Below, one piece after another: positions 1 to 11,238 of a stretch of DNA of 64,000 bases. This stretch comes from Alphaproteobacteria bacterium. Lineage in GTDB: Bacteria; Pseudomonadota; Alphaproteobacteria; CACIAM-22H2. The notes under the pieces were generated by a model that searched no databases, was not told the origin of the DNA, and worked only from the letters and a program-made list of their open reading frames with translations. Each line of letters starts with the position of its first letter. The first letter of the stretch is position 1. The position numbers and the translations under genes are program-made. The stretch is taken from the NCBI GenBank assembly GCA_016124335.1, contig WGNX01000005.1:248001-312000 (forward strand), written 5' to 3'.

Positions 1-972
<972 letters not shown>

Positions 973-976
<4 letters not shown>

Positions 977-1686
977 TTCGCTCCGGCTGCCGCAAGGGCC
1001 GCGTCGATCTTCGCGCGATCCCATTCGCCCGCAGGATTTTCGCGCGTCGCAAGGAACGTGCGGAAGATCGCGAACCGCTCCTTGCTCTTCGCGTACAGCC
1101 GCCGAAGTTCGGGCAGCGGTGCCTCGTGATCGTCCACGCGGATGTCGAGATCGGGATATTCGTCGCGCGCATGGATGCGGATGGCCGCGGACTGGCGGCC
1201 GCGCTTGTCGCCGCCGGCCGCTTCGCCAGCATCGAACGCGTCAAGGAAGCGCTCGGCGAACGGCTTGCCCTTCGTGGCCGCGAAGACGCGCGCGGTCTCC
1301 TCGATGACCCTGGCGCCGGCCAGCATGTTCCCGGCCACCGAGAAATCGCCGAAGACGAGATGGCCAGCCCAGTCCACGCAGTTCTTGCCGGTGTGTGCGG
1401 CAAAGCGGCCGGCGGAATCCATGAGATGGACCTGACGCACCTCGCGGCCCGCATCGCGCGCGAGCAGGGCGGCAAGCGTTTCGGCGGCGGGGACGCCGCG
1501 GCCCATCAACTCGATCCCGTCGATCCCGTGCAGCGGATTGATCAGTGCCTGCGTGGCGACGGCACCCGCACCCGGCCGCACGTGCGGGCACAGCGATCCG
1601 ACCGCGAAAAACCGCGTGGCGACCGCGATTCCGATTTCACCTGTTTCGGGATCGCGGGCGACGACGGACCAAGTCATGGAAAACAA
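973..1686 (-). CDS. DUF1028 family protein (Ntn-hydrolase-like)
   Basis: 237 residues, full length for DUF1028. The start [17 protein letters not shown] and the following [12 protein letters not shown] and [12 protein letters not shown] segments are typical of the family. DUF1028 proteins have an Ntn-hydrolase-like fold, but no activity is firmly established. There is no signal peptide. The stop codon overlaps the start of an oligopeptide ABC ATPase, so the two are made together. A role in breaking down or modifying the imported peptide is an inference from this coupling. Confidence 0.85.
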
Positions 1687-1776
1687 CCTCTTGCGGAACT
1701 GCGCCCGGCATCCAGCGCGTTGGACGCCAAAGTAAACGCCGGGCGTTCGCAGAATGCAACGACGGGGCCAGAGGAG

Positions 1777-2496
1777 TCAGGCGGTTTCGCGCGAGAGCTT
1801 GTTGACCATCGCGTAGGCGAACGTGTCGAAGCCCATCACGGACAGCAGGAAGGCGCCGGCCCCGCCGATCACGTTTGCCCGGTACCATTCGTCGAGGCCG
1901 CCCGGCGGGTGCGTGTGCTGCGGGTTCCACGGGCTGGGCGTTTCGGAAAGGATCGCGAGGCCGTTGATCGTCACACCCGCTTCGACCGCCGCGTCGCGCG
2001 CGGAGCCGGCGGGCGTGCCGCTGGTGTTCGTCCCGTCGCCCGAAACGTCGATCGTGCGCCGCTCGGCCGGATAGGGGCAGCGGCGAAGTTCGTCCATCGC
2101 AAAGAGGATCGCTTCGCCGACTGCCGTGGAGCCCGCGAACGGGCGCGGCGGGCCGAGCAGGCGTGCGGCGAACGCTTCGGCACTCGCCTGACCGTCGATG
2201 AGCGACCAGTCGACCATCGTGCGCTGCGCGCCGGGACCGGACCATTCGCAGTAGGCAAGCGCCACGCGTTTGAGCCGCCCGCCGGTCATCGCGCGCACGA
2301 CGCGCGGATCGGCAAGTGCCGCAGCATAGCCCTGCCGCTGGAGCTGGAAACGGCCTTCGTCGATGCTGCGCGAAACGTCGGCAGCAAGGACAAGCTGAAG
2401 ATCGACCGGCTCGGCGGCCCGTGCCGGCAGGGCGGCGGCGGCAACCCCCGCACCGAGACCGGCAATGAAACGGCGGCGTCTTGGAGAGCGGACCAT
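1777..2496 (-). CDS. DUF1194 protein with Tat-type signal, von Willebrand A-like
   Basis: 239 residues from the ATG at 2496, which has GAGG about ten bases upstream. The frame stays open further upstream, but those residues look like non-coding translation. The N-terminus MVRSPRRRRFIAGLGAG followed by an alanine-rich stretch to ALPARA is a twin-arginine export signal. The mature part begins VDLQLVLAADVSRSID, a MIDAS-like D-x-S-x-S motif of vWA folds, and later has VSGDGTNTSGT. This matches the DUF1194 family of exported vWA-like proteins. The function is unknown. It is divergent from the methyltransferase at 2637. Confidence 0.85.
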   Translation of the reverse strand: MVRSPRRRRFIAGLGAGVAAAALPARAAEPVDLQLVLAADVSRSIDEGRFQLQRQGYAAALADPRVVRAMTGGRLKRVALAYCEWSGPGAQRTMVDWSLIDGQASAEAFAARLLGPPRPFAGSTAVGEAILFAMDELRRCPYPAERRTIDVSGDGTNTSGTPAGSARDAAVEAGVTINGLAILSETPSPWNPQHTHPPGGLDEWYRANVIGGAGAFLLSVMGFDTFAYAMVNKLSRETA

Positions 2497-2636
2497 CGCG
2501 GAACCTCGCAATCGGCGCAGTTCACGCAAAAACCTTGCCTTAAACCGGGATGTGGCGCCAACAGGTCCGGTTTTGTGGATAACTCGGGCTCGGTCCGGCG
2601 GGGCTTGGATTCCGGCACCGCGACGCCTAAACAGGA

Positions 2637-3644
2637 ATGACCATGTGTCCTGTCGACGATACCGCGCCACAGCCGGACCCCGTTTCGGGCGCAAGCCCGG
2701 CAACGCCCTCCTGGTGGAAGGGCGGCAAGATCGACCTGAAAACGCGGTTGCATGCCTGGTGGGACGGTTACCGCCTGCCGAGCGCGGAAAAGCGCCCGAA
2801 GACGAATGCGGCCGCGCCTGCCGCCAAGCCGGCGGCCGGATCTGCCGCAGCGGCCAAACCTGCCCAGCCGCCGGCGGATTTCTGGGGGCCGGAGCGGATT
2901 CTGGTTGCCCAGCTGATCTGGGGCGACGGATTCACGTTTCCCGGGGGTGGGGAATTTGCCGCCGAACTCGCGGCCTCGCTGATCGTCGACAAGCGCTCCA
3001 CGGTGATGGATGTCGGCTGCGGTCTTGGCGGCGGCACGCGCACGATCGTGCGCCGCTACGGGGCGGCGGCACACGGGTTCGATCTTTCGCCGGAACTGGC
3101 GAAAGCGGGGGATGGGCTCTCCGCGAAGGAAGGGCTCGACATGCGTGCACCCATCGCCGCACTCGATCTCGCCGATCCCGAATGGAAGCCGCGGTTTTAC
3201 GATGCGGCGCTGCTACGCAACGTCGTTTCGCTGGTCACCGACAAGTCGGGGCTGGTGCGCCGCGTGGGCGAATCGCTCAAGCCCGGCGGGCGTTTCCTGC
3301 TGCTCGATTGGGCGCTGTCCGAAGACGAGACGCGCGGGAACGCGTTTGCCAGCTATATCGAGGGCGAGCCGCGCCCGCCTTATCTGGGCACGGTCGCCCA
3401 GCTTACGTTCCTTGTCGAAAGTCTCGGCTACACGGTCAAGCGTACCGAGGATTTCACGAAAGATTTCCGGCCCGTCGTGCTCGAGGGCTGGCGGCGTATC
3501 GACACGATCGTCGCAAAAGGCATGCTCAATCTTGCCGAAGGCCGGGCGCTGATGGACGAGGCAAAGCTCTGGGCGCGCCGCATCGCCGCGATCGACGCGG
3601 GCGAACTGCGCGTGGCCCGTATCGAGGCGATGAAAAAGGCCTGA
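2637..3644 (+). CDS. Class I SAM-dependent methyltransferase
   Basis: 335 residues. The first 75 are a low-complexity Pro/Ala/Lys linker (AAAPAAKPAAGSAAAAKPAQPPA) after a tryptophan-containing start. The catalytic domain has the SAM motif I VMDVGCGLGGGTRT (about residues 122-135), an acidic motif ending FDLSPELAKAG and the post-motif LLLDWALSEDE. The layout resembles small-molecule methyltransferases of the phosphoethanolamine or sterol type, but the substrate cannot be read from sequence. An in-frame ATG at 2643 has AGGA close by and is an equally good start. No operon partner is seen. Confidence 0.8.
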   Translation: MTMCPVDDTAPQPDPVSGASPATPSWWKGGKIDLKTRLHAWWDGYRLPSAEKRPKTNAAAPAAKPAAGSAAAAKPAQPPADFWGPERILVAQLIWGDGFTFPGGGEFAAELAASLIVDKRSTVMDVGCGLGGGTRTIVRRYGAAAHGFDLSPELAKAGDGLSAKEGLDMRAPIAALDLADPEWKPRFYDAALLRNVVSLVTDKSGLVRRVGESLKPGGRFLLLDWALSEDETRGNAFASYIEGEPRPPYLGTVAQLTFLVESLGYTVKRTEDFTKDFRPVVLEGWRRIDTIVAKGMLNLAEGRALMDEAKLWARRIAAIDAGELRVARIEAMKKA

Positions 3645-3657
3645 GCCGGTTGGCGTC

Positions 3658-3879
3658 TCAGCGCGGCGTCGCCGGCCGCCAGATCATCTCGGACAAATAT
3701 CCGCCGGTACCGCCGACAGCCGCACCCAGGAGCGCACCCGTCGCGCCAGCTGTATAGCCGCCCAAGGCCGCGCCGGCGACGGCGCCCCCGGCAACGAAAG
3801 TCTGCTGTCGTGAAAGGTTCGAGCAGCCGCCGGCAAGCAGGGCGACCCCAGTCAAAAGCATCAACATCGTGCGGCGCAT
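3658..3879 (-). CDS. Small lipoprotein with glycine-zipper-like repeats
   Basis: 73 residues from the ATG at 3879. It starts MRRTMLMLLTGVALLAGGCSN, a lipoprotein signal peptide with lipobox LAGGC. The mature part is a Gly/Ala-rich zipper (AGGAVAGAALGGYTAGATGALLGAAVGGTGGY), as in YMGG/OmpA-like glycine-zipper proteins that insert into membranes. The open frame continues upstream through tRNA-Ser from a TTG codon; I reject that extension because the codons there are the tRNA. It may be co-transcribed with tRNA-Ser, whose gene ends 29 bases upstream of the ATG. Confidence 0.75.
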   Translation of the reverse strand: MRRTMLMLLTGVALLAGGCSNLSRQQTFVAGGAVAGAALGGYTAGATGALLGAAVGGTGGYLSEMIWRPATPR

Positions 3880-3908
3880 CGCGGATTCTCCGGTGCTGGG
3901 CGCGCCAG

Positions 3909-3998
3909 TGGCGGACAGGGTGAGATTCGAACTCACGATACCGTTGCCGGTATATCGGTTTTCGAGACCGACGCCTTCAGCCACTCGGCCACCTGTCC
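3909..3998 (-). tRNA. tRNA-Ser (CGA)
   Basis: Ninety nucleotides with CCA encoded. The acceptor arms GGACAGG and CCTGTCC pair fully, with discriminator G and then CCA. T8-G9 are followed by the D arm. The anticodon stem TCGGT/ACCGA encloses loop CTCGAAA, giving anticodon CGA. A long variable arm of the class II type and the T loop TTCGAAT confirm serine. Confidence 0.95.
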
Positions 3999-4025
3999 GC
4001 ACGATCTGGCTGTCGAAGGGCGCGG

Positions 4026-4054
4026 AACCTAAGCCCAAAACCGCCTTTAGGCAA
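4026..4054 (-). promoter_or_regulatory. Candidate sigma70-type promoter for tRNA-Ser
   Basis: On the minus strand, TTGCCT (4049-4054) and TAGGTT (4026-4031) are separated by 17 bases and lie about 28 bases before the tRNA 5' end. The -35 is a fair match and the -10 a weak one. It is placed mainly by position. Confidence 0.4.
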
Positions 4055-4068
4055 GACCTGCAAACCGG

Positions 4069-5112
4069 TCAGGCCGGTGGGTCGTCGCCCTCGGCCGCAG
4101 CCATGCTTTCCCGTGCGATTCGGCGCGGATCGAGGCCATTTCGAAGGGTCCAGACCCCGGCCACGGCCAGGCCCGTGAAAAGCGTCAGCGCGTGGGTCAA
4201 AAGCGCGAACGCGAGCGCCTTTTCCGCGGGAACCGCAAAGAACGAAAGTGCGAAGACGATCGCCGCATGGAAGATGCCGACGCCGCCCGGCGCGGCGGGG
4301 ACAAGGAACGCCATGGCGGTGACGCCAACGGTGAATGCGCCGGTCGCCAGCCCCACGTCGGGCCAAACGGCGCCGATCCCGAGCGTGAAGGAAGTGGCCG
4401 TTACCGCCCAGATGGCGGCCGACATCAACACCGCACGTGCGAGCACGGCGGGGCGCGCAAGGACCGAAAGGCCGACGAGCAGGGCCTCGCAGCGCGGCAG
4501 CACCGCGCCGTGCCATCGTTCCGGCAGGATGCGGCCGGCAAGCGCAATTGCCTGACGGCGCAGCCTTATGGCAATGGCGAGGAGAACGACGCCTGTGACA
4601 AGGGCCAATGCAATCGCCGAAAGCCCGTCGGCCACCGCTTGCGGGCGGTTCGGTACGGCAAGGATCGCAAGGCCGAGCAGGCAGACGGCGGCGACCAGAT
4701 CGCAGAGCCGGTCGAGCACGATTGCCGAAAGCGCGCCGGCGACAGGAACATGCGCGCGGCGATTGAGCACCCACAGCATCCCGAATTCGCCGGCTCGCAT
4801 CGGCAGCAGCCCGTTGAGCGCGTTGCCAAGCGCATGCGCCCCGAAAGTGTCGTTGTAGCCGACCGGCATTTCGGGCGCTGTCGCGTGCAGGAGCATGCGC
4901 ATGCGCACGGGTCGCAGCGCCAGCCACAGCAGCCACGTCGCCAGCATCCCGGCGATGCGCCAGAGATCGGCGGCCGCCAACTCGTGTCCGACCCTGTCGA
5001 TGTCGACGACGCGCAGCAGGACCACGACGATGACGATGGTGAGCGGAATCCACGCCCAGCGCAGCCAATGGCGTTTGGTAGGGCGGTGGCTCGAGACGGG
5101 GGGCACAGGCAT
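4069..5112 (-). CDS. Lysylphosphatidylglycerol synthase-like/UPF0104 membrane flippase domain protein
   Basis: 347 residues from the ATG at 5112; a GTG ten codons upstream (5142) is the alternative start. It is an inner-membrane protein with about eight hydrophobic segments, starting at WAWIPLTIVIVVVLLRVV. It carries family features: NALNGLLPMRAGEFGMLW in the first half and the glycine-rich PAAPGGVGIFHAA near the end. These match the MprF N-terminal flippase/AglD family (DUF0104). There is no synthase domain, so it is probably a lipid or glycolipid transporter-like protein. It stands alone between tRNA-Ser and rplU, divergent from rplU. The partner substrate is unknown. Confidence 0.75.
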   Translation of the reverse strand: MPVPPVSSHRPTKRHWLRWAWIPLTIVIVVVLLRVVDIDRVGHELAAADLWRIAGMLATWLLWLALRPVRMRMLLHATAPEMPVGYNDTFGAHALGNALNGLLPMRAGEFGMLWVLNRRAHVPVAGALSAIVLDRLCDLVAAVCLLGLAILAVPNRPQAVADGLSAIALALVTGVVLLAIAIRLRRQAIALAGRILPERWHGAVLPRCEALLVGLSVLARPAVLARAVLMSAAIWAVTATSFTLGIGAVWPDVGLATGAFTVGVTAMAFLVPAAPGGVGIFHAAIVFALSFFAVPAEKALAFALLTHALTLFTGLAVAGVWTLRNGLDPRRIARESMAAAEGDDPPA

Positions 5113-5211
5113 GGTTGCGGGCGGTGTAGCAGGCCGCGGCACGGGCCGTCATCCGTTAGACGCCGTTTTTTCCCTTCTCGGACGGGCATTTTCCGGGTGT
5201 CGGGCCGCCGC

Positions 5212-5239
5212 TTGACAGCGTGCGGCCGGTAAGTATATT
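5212..5239 (+). promoter_or_regulatory. Sigma70-type promoter of rplU-rpmA
   Basis: TTGACA (5212-5217, perfect consensus) and TATATT (5234-5239) are separated by 16 bases. Transcription would start near 5246, leaving an untranslated leader of about 100 bases before rplU. Confidence 0.75.
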
Positions 5240-5291
5240 GCGCCCTCTTCGTCCGGGGGCCCAGAAGGCCGCCGCGGCGGCACTCATTTTC

Positions 5292-5334
5292 GGGTTCGCG
5301 AGCTTTTTCAAGGGTTTGAAAGCTGACGGAACCC
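5292..5334 (+). promoter_or_regulatory. Nested hairpin in the rplU leader
   Basis: The outer stem GGGTTC (5292-5297) pairs with GAACCC (5329-5334). Inside it, AGCTTTTTCAA faces TTTGAAAGCT around a GGG loop. The structure ends two bases from the GGGG (5336-5339) that is the only Shine-Dalgarno-like sequence before the ATG at 5349. CCCC just before that GGGG can pair with it as an alternative fold. The geometry suits translational control of the L21-L27 operon, but that role is inferred. Confidence 0.5.
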
Positions 5335-5348
5335 CGGGGTAGCGGAAC

Positions 5349-5663
5349 ATGTACGCAGTCATTCGCACGGGCGGCAAGCAATACAAGGTCGCCAAGAACG
5401 ACGTGATCGTCGTCGAGAAGCTCGAAGCCGAGGCCGGCAAGACGGTCGAACTGGGCGACGTGCTGCTCGTGGCCGACGCCGGCAAGGCGACCGTCGGCTC
5501 GCCGACCGTCAAGGGCGCGAAGGTGACCGCCACTGTCCTCGCGCAGGGCAAGGGCGAGAAGGTCATCGTCTTCAAGAAGCGTCGCCGCCAGAATTACCGC
5601 CGCAAGAACGGGCACCGTCAGCCCGAGACGACGCTGCGGATCGTCGACATCAAGGTCGCCTGA
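5349..5663 (+). CDS. rplU: 50S ribosomal protein L21
   Basis: 104 residues, normal length. It begins [14 protein letters not shown] and contains the basic segment [17 protein letters not shown] that contacts 23S rRNA, followed by the usual TTLRIVDI end. It lies 13 bases before rpmA, the conserved bacterial pair. It is expressed from the promoter at 5212 through a structured leader. Confidence 0.98.
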   Translation: MYAVIRTGGKQYKVAKNDVIVVEKLEAEAGKTVELGDVLLVADAGKATVGSPTVKGAKVTATVLAQGKGEKVIVFKKRRRQNYRRKNGHRQPETTLRIVDIKVA

Positions 5664-5676
5664 GGAGTTACGGACC

Positions 5677-5946
5677 ATGGCGCATAAAAAAGCGGGCGGC
5701 TCTTCGCGCAACGGGCGCGACACCGAGGGCCGCCGTCTTGGACTGAAGCGTTCGGGCGGCCAGGCCGTTCTCGCCGGCAACATTCTCGTTCGCCAGCGCG
5801 GCACGGTTTACGTCGCCGGCAAGGAAGTCGGCATGGGCCGCGACCATACCCTGTTCGCGCTGAAGGCCGGCACGGTGCAGTTCCACAAGGCGGGCGGCAA
5901 GACGATCGTGTCGATCGTCCCGGCTCCGGCGGCTGCCGCCGAGTAA
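5677..5946 (+). CDS. rpmA: 50S ribosomal protein L27
   Basis: 89 residues. The start [22 protein letters not shown] is the diagnostic L27 N-terminus that reaches into the peptidyl-transferase centre. It also shows [17 protein letters not shown] and [11 protein letters not shown]. It is co-transcribed with rplU and followed by a strong terminator. Confidence 0.98.
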   Translation: MAHKKAGGSSRNGRDTEGRRLGLKRSGGQAVLAGNILVRQRGTVYVAGKEVGMGRDHTLFALKAGTVQFHKAGGKTIVSIVPAPAAAAE

Positions 5947-5983
5947 GCCGTTCCACGACGCGCCGCGAAAGCGGAACCGGATG

Positions 5984-8218
<2,235 letters not shown>

Positions 8219-8245
8219 TCGCGGCACGGCGCAAGAGGGGCTAGG

Positions 8246-9556
8246 ATGGCGCGCACGACCACGAAGGCGACGAACGCCATGGGCGAATCGGGCGACGGCG
8301 ACGAGTTGAAGGCGGCCATCGAAGCGATCGGCGTACGCGCTCGGACGGCGGCTCGTCTGCTCGCGGCGGCGCCCGCCAAGCGCAAGAGTGCCGCATTGCG
8401 CGCCGCCGCCGACCGTGTGCGCGCGGCAACCCAGGAACTGCTCGACGCAAATGCCGCCGATGTCGCGTTCGCCGTCGATGTCGGAAATTCGGCCGCGATG
8501 GTCGACCGTACGCGTCTCGATCCCAAGCGCATCGATGCGATAGCGCGGGGGCTCGAGGATGTCGCAGCACTGCCCGATCCCGTGGGATCGATCCTGCAGG
8601 GTTGGACCCGGCCGAACGGCCTGCTGATCAGCCGCGTGGCGGTGCCGATCGGCGTCATCGGCATCATCTACGAGGCACGGCCAAACGTGACGGCGGATGC
8701 GGGTGCGCTCTGCCTCAAATCCGGCAATGCCGTGATCCTGCGCGGCGGCCAGGAGAGCTTCCTTTCCTCGCAAGTGATCGTCGGCGCGATGCGCGCGGCG
8801 CTTCTCGCCCACGATCTGCCGGAAGACGCGATCCAGCTGATCCCCACGCGAGAGCGCGCCGCGGTTGGCCATCTGCTCGCCATGCACCAGCATGTCGACA
8901 CGATCGTGCCGCGCGGCGGGCGGTCGTTGATCGAGCGCGTGATGAAGGAAACGCGGATTCCCGTCATCGCGCATCTCGAGGGCCTCTGCCACACCTACAT
9001 CCACGAGTCCGCCGACATCGAAATGGCGCGAAAGGTGACGATGAACGCGAAAATGCGTCGCGTTTCGGTGTGCGGTGCCACGGAGACGCTGCTCGTCGAC
9101 CGTGCGGCAGCACCGACGCATCTTCCGGCAATCCTCGACGATCTTTTTGCCGCCGGATGCGAAATCCGGGGCGATGCCGACGTGCAGAAATTCGACCGGC
9201 GGGTCGTTCCGGCCGTCGACGCGGACTGGACGACCGAGTATCTCGATGCGATCCTTGCCGTGAAAGTCGTCGACGGGATCGAAGCGGCGATCGAACACGT
9301 CAATACGTTTGGTTCGCATCACACCGACGCGATCGTCGCAGGCGATTCGGCCGCGGCTGAGGCGTTCCTGGCCCGCGTCGATTCGGCGATCGTGCTTCAC
9401 AATGCCTCGACGCAATACGCCGACGGGGCCGAGTTCGGGTTCGGCGCGGAGATCGGCATCTCGACCGGCCGCCTGCCGCCGCGCGGACCCGTCGGTGCCG
9501 AACAGCTGACGACGTACAAGTACGTCATCCGCGGCCACGGACAGACCCGGCCCTGA
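8246..9556 (+). CDS. proA: Glutamate-5-semialdehyde dehydrogenase (gamma-glutamyl phosphate reductase)
   Basis: 436 residues. It reduces gamma-glutamyl phosphate to the semialdehyde with NADPH, the second proline-pathway step. The active-site cysteine lies in HLEGLCHTY. Also seen are YEARPNVTADAGALCLKSGN and the C-terminal STGRLPPRGPVGAEQLT. A good Shine-Dalgarno (AGGGGCTAGG) supports the ATG at 8246. It is about 20 residues longer than the E. coli enzyme at the N-terminus. Confidence 0.96.
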   Translation: MARTTTKATNAMGESGDGDELKAAIEAIGVRARTAARLLAAAPAKRKSAALRAAADRVRAATQELLDANAADVAFAVDVGNSAAMVDRTRLDPKRIDAIARGLEDVAALPDPVGSILQGWTRPNGLLISRVAVPIGVIGIIYEARPNVTADAGALCLKSGNAVILRGGQESFLSSQVIVGAMRAALLAHDLPEDAIQLIPTRERAAVGHLLAMHQHVDTIVPRGGRSLIERVMKETRIPVIAHLEGLCHTYIHESADIEMARKVTMNAKMRRVSVCGATETLLVDRAAAPTHLPAILDDLFAAGCEIRGDADVQKFDRRVVPAVDADWTTEYLDAILAVKVVDGIEAAIEHVNTFGSHHTDAIVAGDSAAAEAFLARVDSAIVLHNASTQYADGAEFGFGAEIGISTGRLPPRGPVGAEQLTTYKYVIRGHGQTRP

Positions 9557-9558
9557 TC

Positions 9559-10221
9559 TTGCGCCCGCCTGCGCCAACGGCACCGATATCGCGCCTCGGC
9601 TTCGTGCCCAAGCGGCGTGTGGGCCTGTTTGGCGGATCGTTCAATCCGGCGCATGACGGGCATGAACATGTCGCGCGCGAAGCATTGCGGCGGCTCGCGC
9701 TCGACGAAATCTGGCTGCTTGTCAGCCCGCAGAACCCCCTGAAGCCGGAAGCCGGCATGGCGCCCTTCAAGGCACGCATGGCGAGTGCGGTTGCGCTTTG
9801 TGCCGGCAACCCGCGTCTTCGGGTCGTGGCGCTTGAAGAATGGTTGGGGACCCGCTTTACCGCCGATACGCTCGCGGCCTGTCGCCGCCGGTTTCCGCGG
9901 ACCGACTTTGTCTGGATCATGGGGGCCGACAACCTCGCCCAGATCCATCGCTGGGAGCGGTGGAAATCGATCTTTCACAAGATCGTCATTGCCGTGTTCG
10001 CACGACCGGCGTACTCTACCAAAGCATTGGCCGGAAAGGCGGCGCGGGCGTTTTCCACAGCCCGGGTCGGTCCCAGACGGGTCCGACGCCTGGCAACGCA
10101 AACGCCGCCGGCATGGACGTTTTTTCACGTCCGGCTCAATCCGGCTTCTGCGACGCGCATCCGGGCCGTCCGCAGCGATTGGGCCGAAGGCGCGCCTTTA
10201 AAGTCGAGTTCGCAAGGTTAA
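9559..10221 (+). CDS. nadD: Nicotinate-nucleotide adenylyltransferase
   Basis: 220 residues from a TTG codon two bases after proA. It forms nicotinate adenine dinucleotide in NAD synthesis. It has GLFGGSFNPAHDGHEHVA with the H-x-G-H nucleotidyl-transferase motif, WIMGADNLAQIHRWERW, and SATRIR in place of the usual ISSTxIR. The real start could be slightly further in (GFVPKRRVGLF). The position between proA and rsfS is the conserved alphaproteobacterial order. Confidence 0.93.
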   Translation: MRPPAPTAPISRLGFVPKRRVGLFGGSFNPAHDGHEHVAREALRRLALDEIWLLVSPQNPLKPEAGMAPFKARMASAVALCAGNPRLRVVALEEWLGTRFTADTLAACRRRFPRTDFVWIMGADNLAQIHRWERWKSIFHKIVIAVFARPAYSTKALAGKAARAFSTARVGPRRVRRLATQTPPAWTFFHVRLNPASATRIRAVRSDWAEGAPLKSSSQG

Positions 10222-10250
10222 CCGAAGCACGCAACAGCGGGAGACACGCG

Positions 10251-10628
10251 ATCGCAACGACAAAGCGCAAGACCGTATCCGCGCCAAAGACGGTCCTGAA
10301 ACTCGTCGAAAAGACTCTCGACGACGACAAGGCAACCGACCCGGTCGTGATCGACCTGGCCGGCAAGAGCGCGATGGCCGACTACATGGTCGTCGCAAGC
10401 GGCCTTTCCAGCCGCCATATCCAGTCGATGGCCCAGCACGTTGTCGAAAAGCTGGAAGCCAAGGGCCTGAAGAGCATCCGGATCGAGGGTGCCGATCAAG
10501 GGGACTGGGTGCTTATCGACGGTGGCGACATCGTCATCCACCTGTTCAGACCCGAAATTCGTGCCCACTACGGCCTCGAGAAGATGTGGGCCGACAGTTG
10601 GGACGAACCGGTGGCGGCGCAGGCCTGA
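10251..10628 (+). CDS. rsfS: Ribosomal silencing factor RsfS, probable non-AUG start
   Basis: About 125 residues. RsfS binds L14 and blocks 50S-30S joining in starvation. The body is clear: LKLVEKTLDDDKATDPVVID, KSAMADYMVVASG, SSRHIQSMAQ, GDWVLIDGGDIVIHLF and YGLEKMW. No ATG, GTG or TTG exists in frame between the nadD stop and the conserved start of the domain. An ATC at 10251 sits six bases after GGGAGA and gives the expected length. CTG in KTVLKLVEK is a second candidate. The first in-frame ATG would remove most of the first 40 residues. Confidence 0.88.
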   Translation: MATTKRKTVSAPKTVLKLVEKTLDDDKATDPVVIDLAGKSAMADYMVVASGLSSRHIQSMAQHVVEKLEAKGLKSIRIEGADQGDWVLIDGGDIVIHLFRPEIRAHYGLEKMWADSWDEPVAAQA

Positions 10629-10666
10629 CGGAAGGCGGCGCCCGGTCATCGGGCGCCGGAGAGCGG

Positions 10667-11140
10667 ATGCGGATTATCGTGGTCGCGGCGGGGCGCGCGC
10701 GCGGCACGCCTGAAGATGCGCTGTTCGCCGAGTATGCCAAGCGCCTGAAGCCCTCGCCGGGAGGGATCGGCCCGCTCGAGTGTCGGGAAATCGAATCGAA
10801 AGCCAAGGTACCTTCGGCCCGTAAGGCCGATGAGGGCGAACGCCTTCTTGCCCAGATGCCGGATGGCGGATTTCTCGTGGCGCTCGATCCGCGCGGCAAG
10901 GCCCTCTCGACCGAAGATTTCTCGCGGCAATTGGCACGTTGGCGGGACGAATCCATCGGCACCGTCACATTCGCAATTGGCGGCGCGGACGGGCTCGATG
11001 GGGCGGTTCTGGATGCCGCGCGATTCCGGCTTTGCCTCGGTTCGATGACGTGGCCGCACCTGCTTGCGCGCGCAATGCTGGCTGAACAGATCTGGCGCGC
11101 GGCGTCGATTCTTGCCGGCCACCCCTACCATCGAGCGTAG
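10667..11140 (+). CDS. rlmH: 23S rRNA (pseudouridine1915-N3)-methyltransferase
   Basis: 157 residues, a standard-length SPOUT methyltransferase of the RlmH family. The ATG at 10667 begins MRIIVVAAGRARGTPED. Family features are FLVALDPRGKALSTEDF, FAIGGADGLD (the SAM-binding knot) and the end LRAMLAEQ-like LARAMLAEQIWRA with HPYHRA. It methylates the universally conserved pseudouridine in helix 69. It closes the rplU-rlmH housekeeping block. Confidence 0.94.
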   Translation: MRIIVVAAGRARGTPEDALFAEYAKRLKPSPGGIGPLECREIESKAKVPSARKADEGERLLAQMPDGGFLVALDPRGKALSTEDFSRQLARWRDESIGTVTFAIGGADGLDGAVLDAARFRLCLGSMTWPHLLARAMLAEQIWRAASILAGHPYHRA

Positions 11141-11238
11141 GACGAGGTTGCACCACTTGCCTCCGGCGACCGACCCCCGCCAATATCGGCATCCGACGCC
11201 CCGAGTCGGGCAATATTCTGCGCGAAAGGCCGAATGAA

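Noticed and set aside
1126-2640. A 504-codon plus-strand frame across DUF1028 and DUF1194
   Set aside because: The composition is Arg/Gly/Ala-rich with no motif, and both genes on the other strand are clear.
3880-4038. Upstream extension of the small lipoprotein from a TTG codon
   Set aside because: The extension reads through tRNA-Ser, and the lipoprotein signal starts at the ATG at 3879.
11141-11238. Inverted and direct repeats (CAATAT copies, a GCCC/GGGC stem) before the E1 alpha gene
   Set aside because: The stem has a central mismatch, no T run and no clear promoter spacing; too weak to call an operator or terminator.
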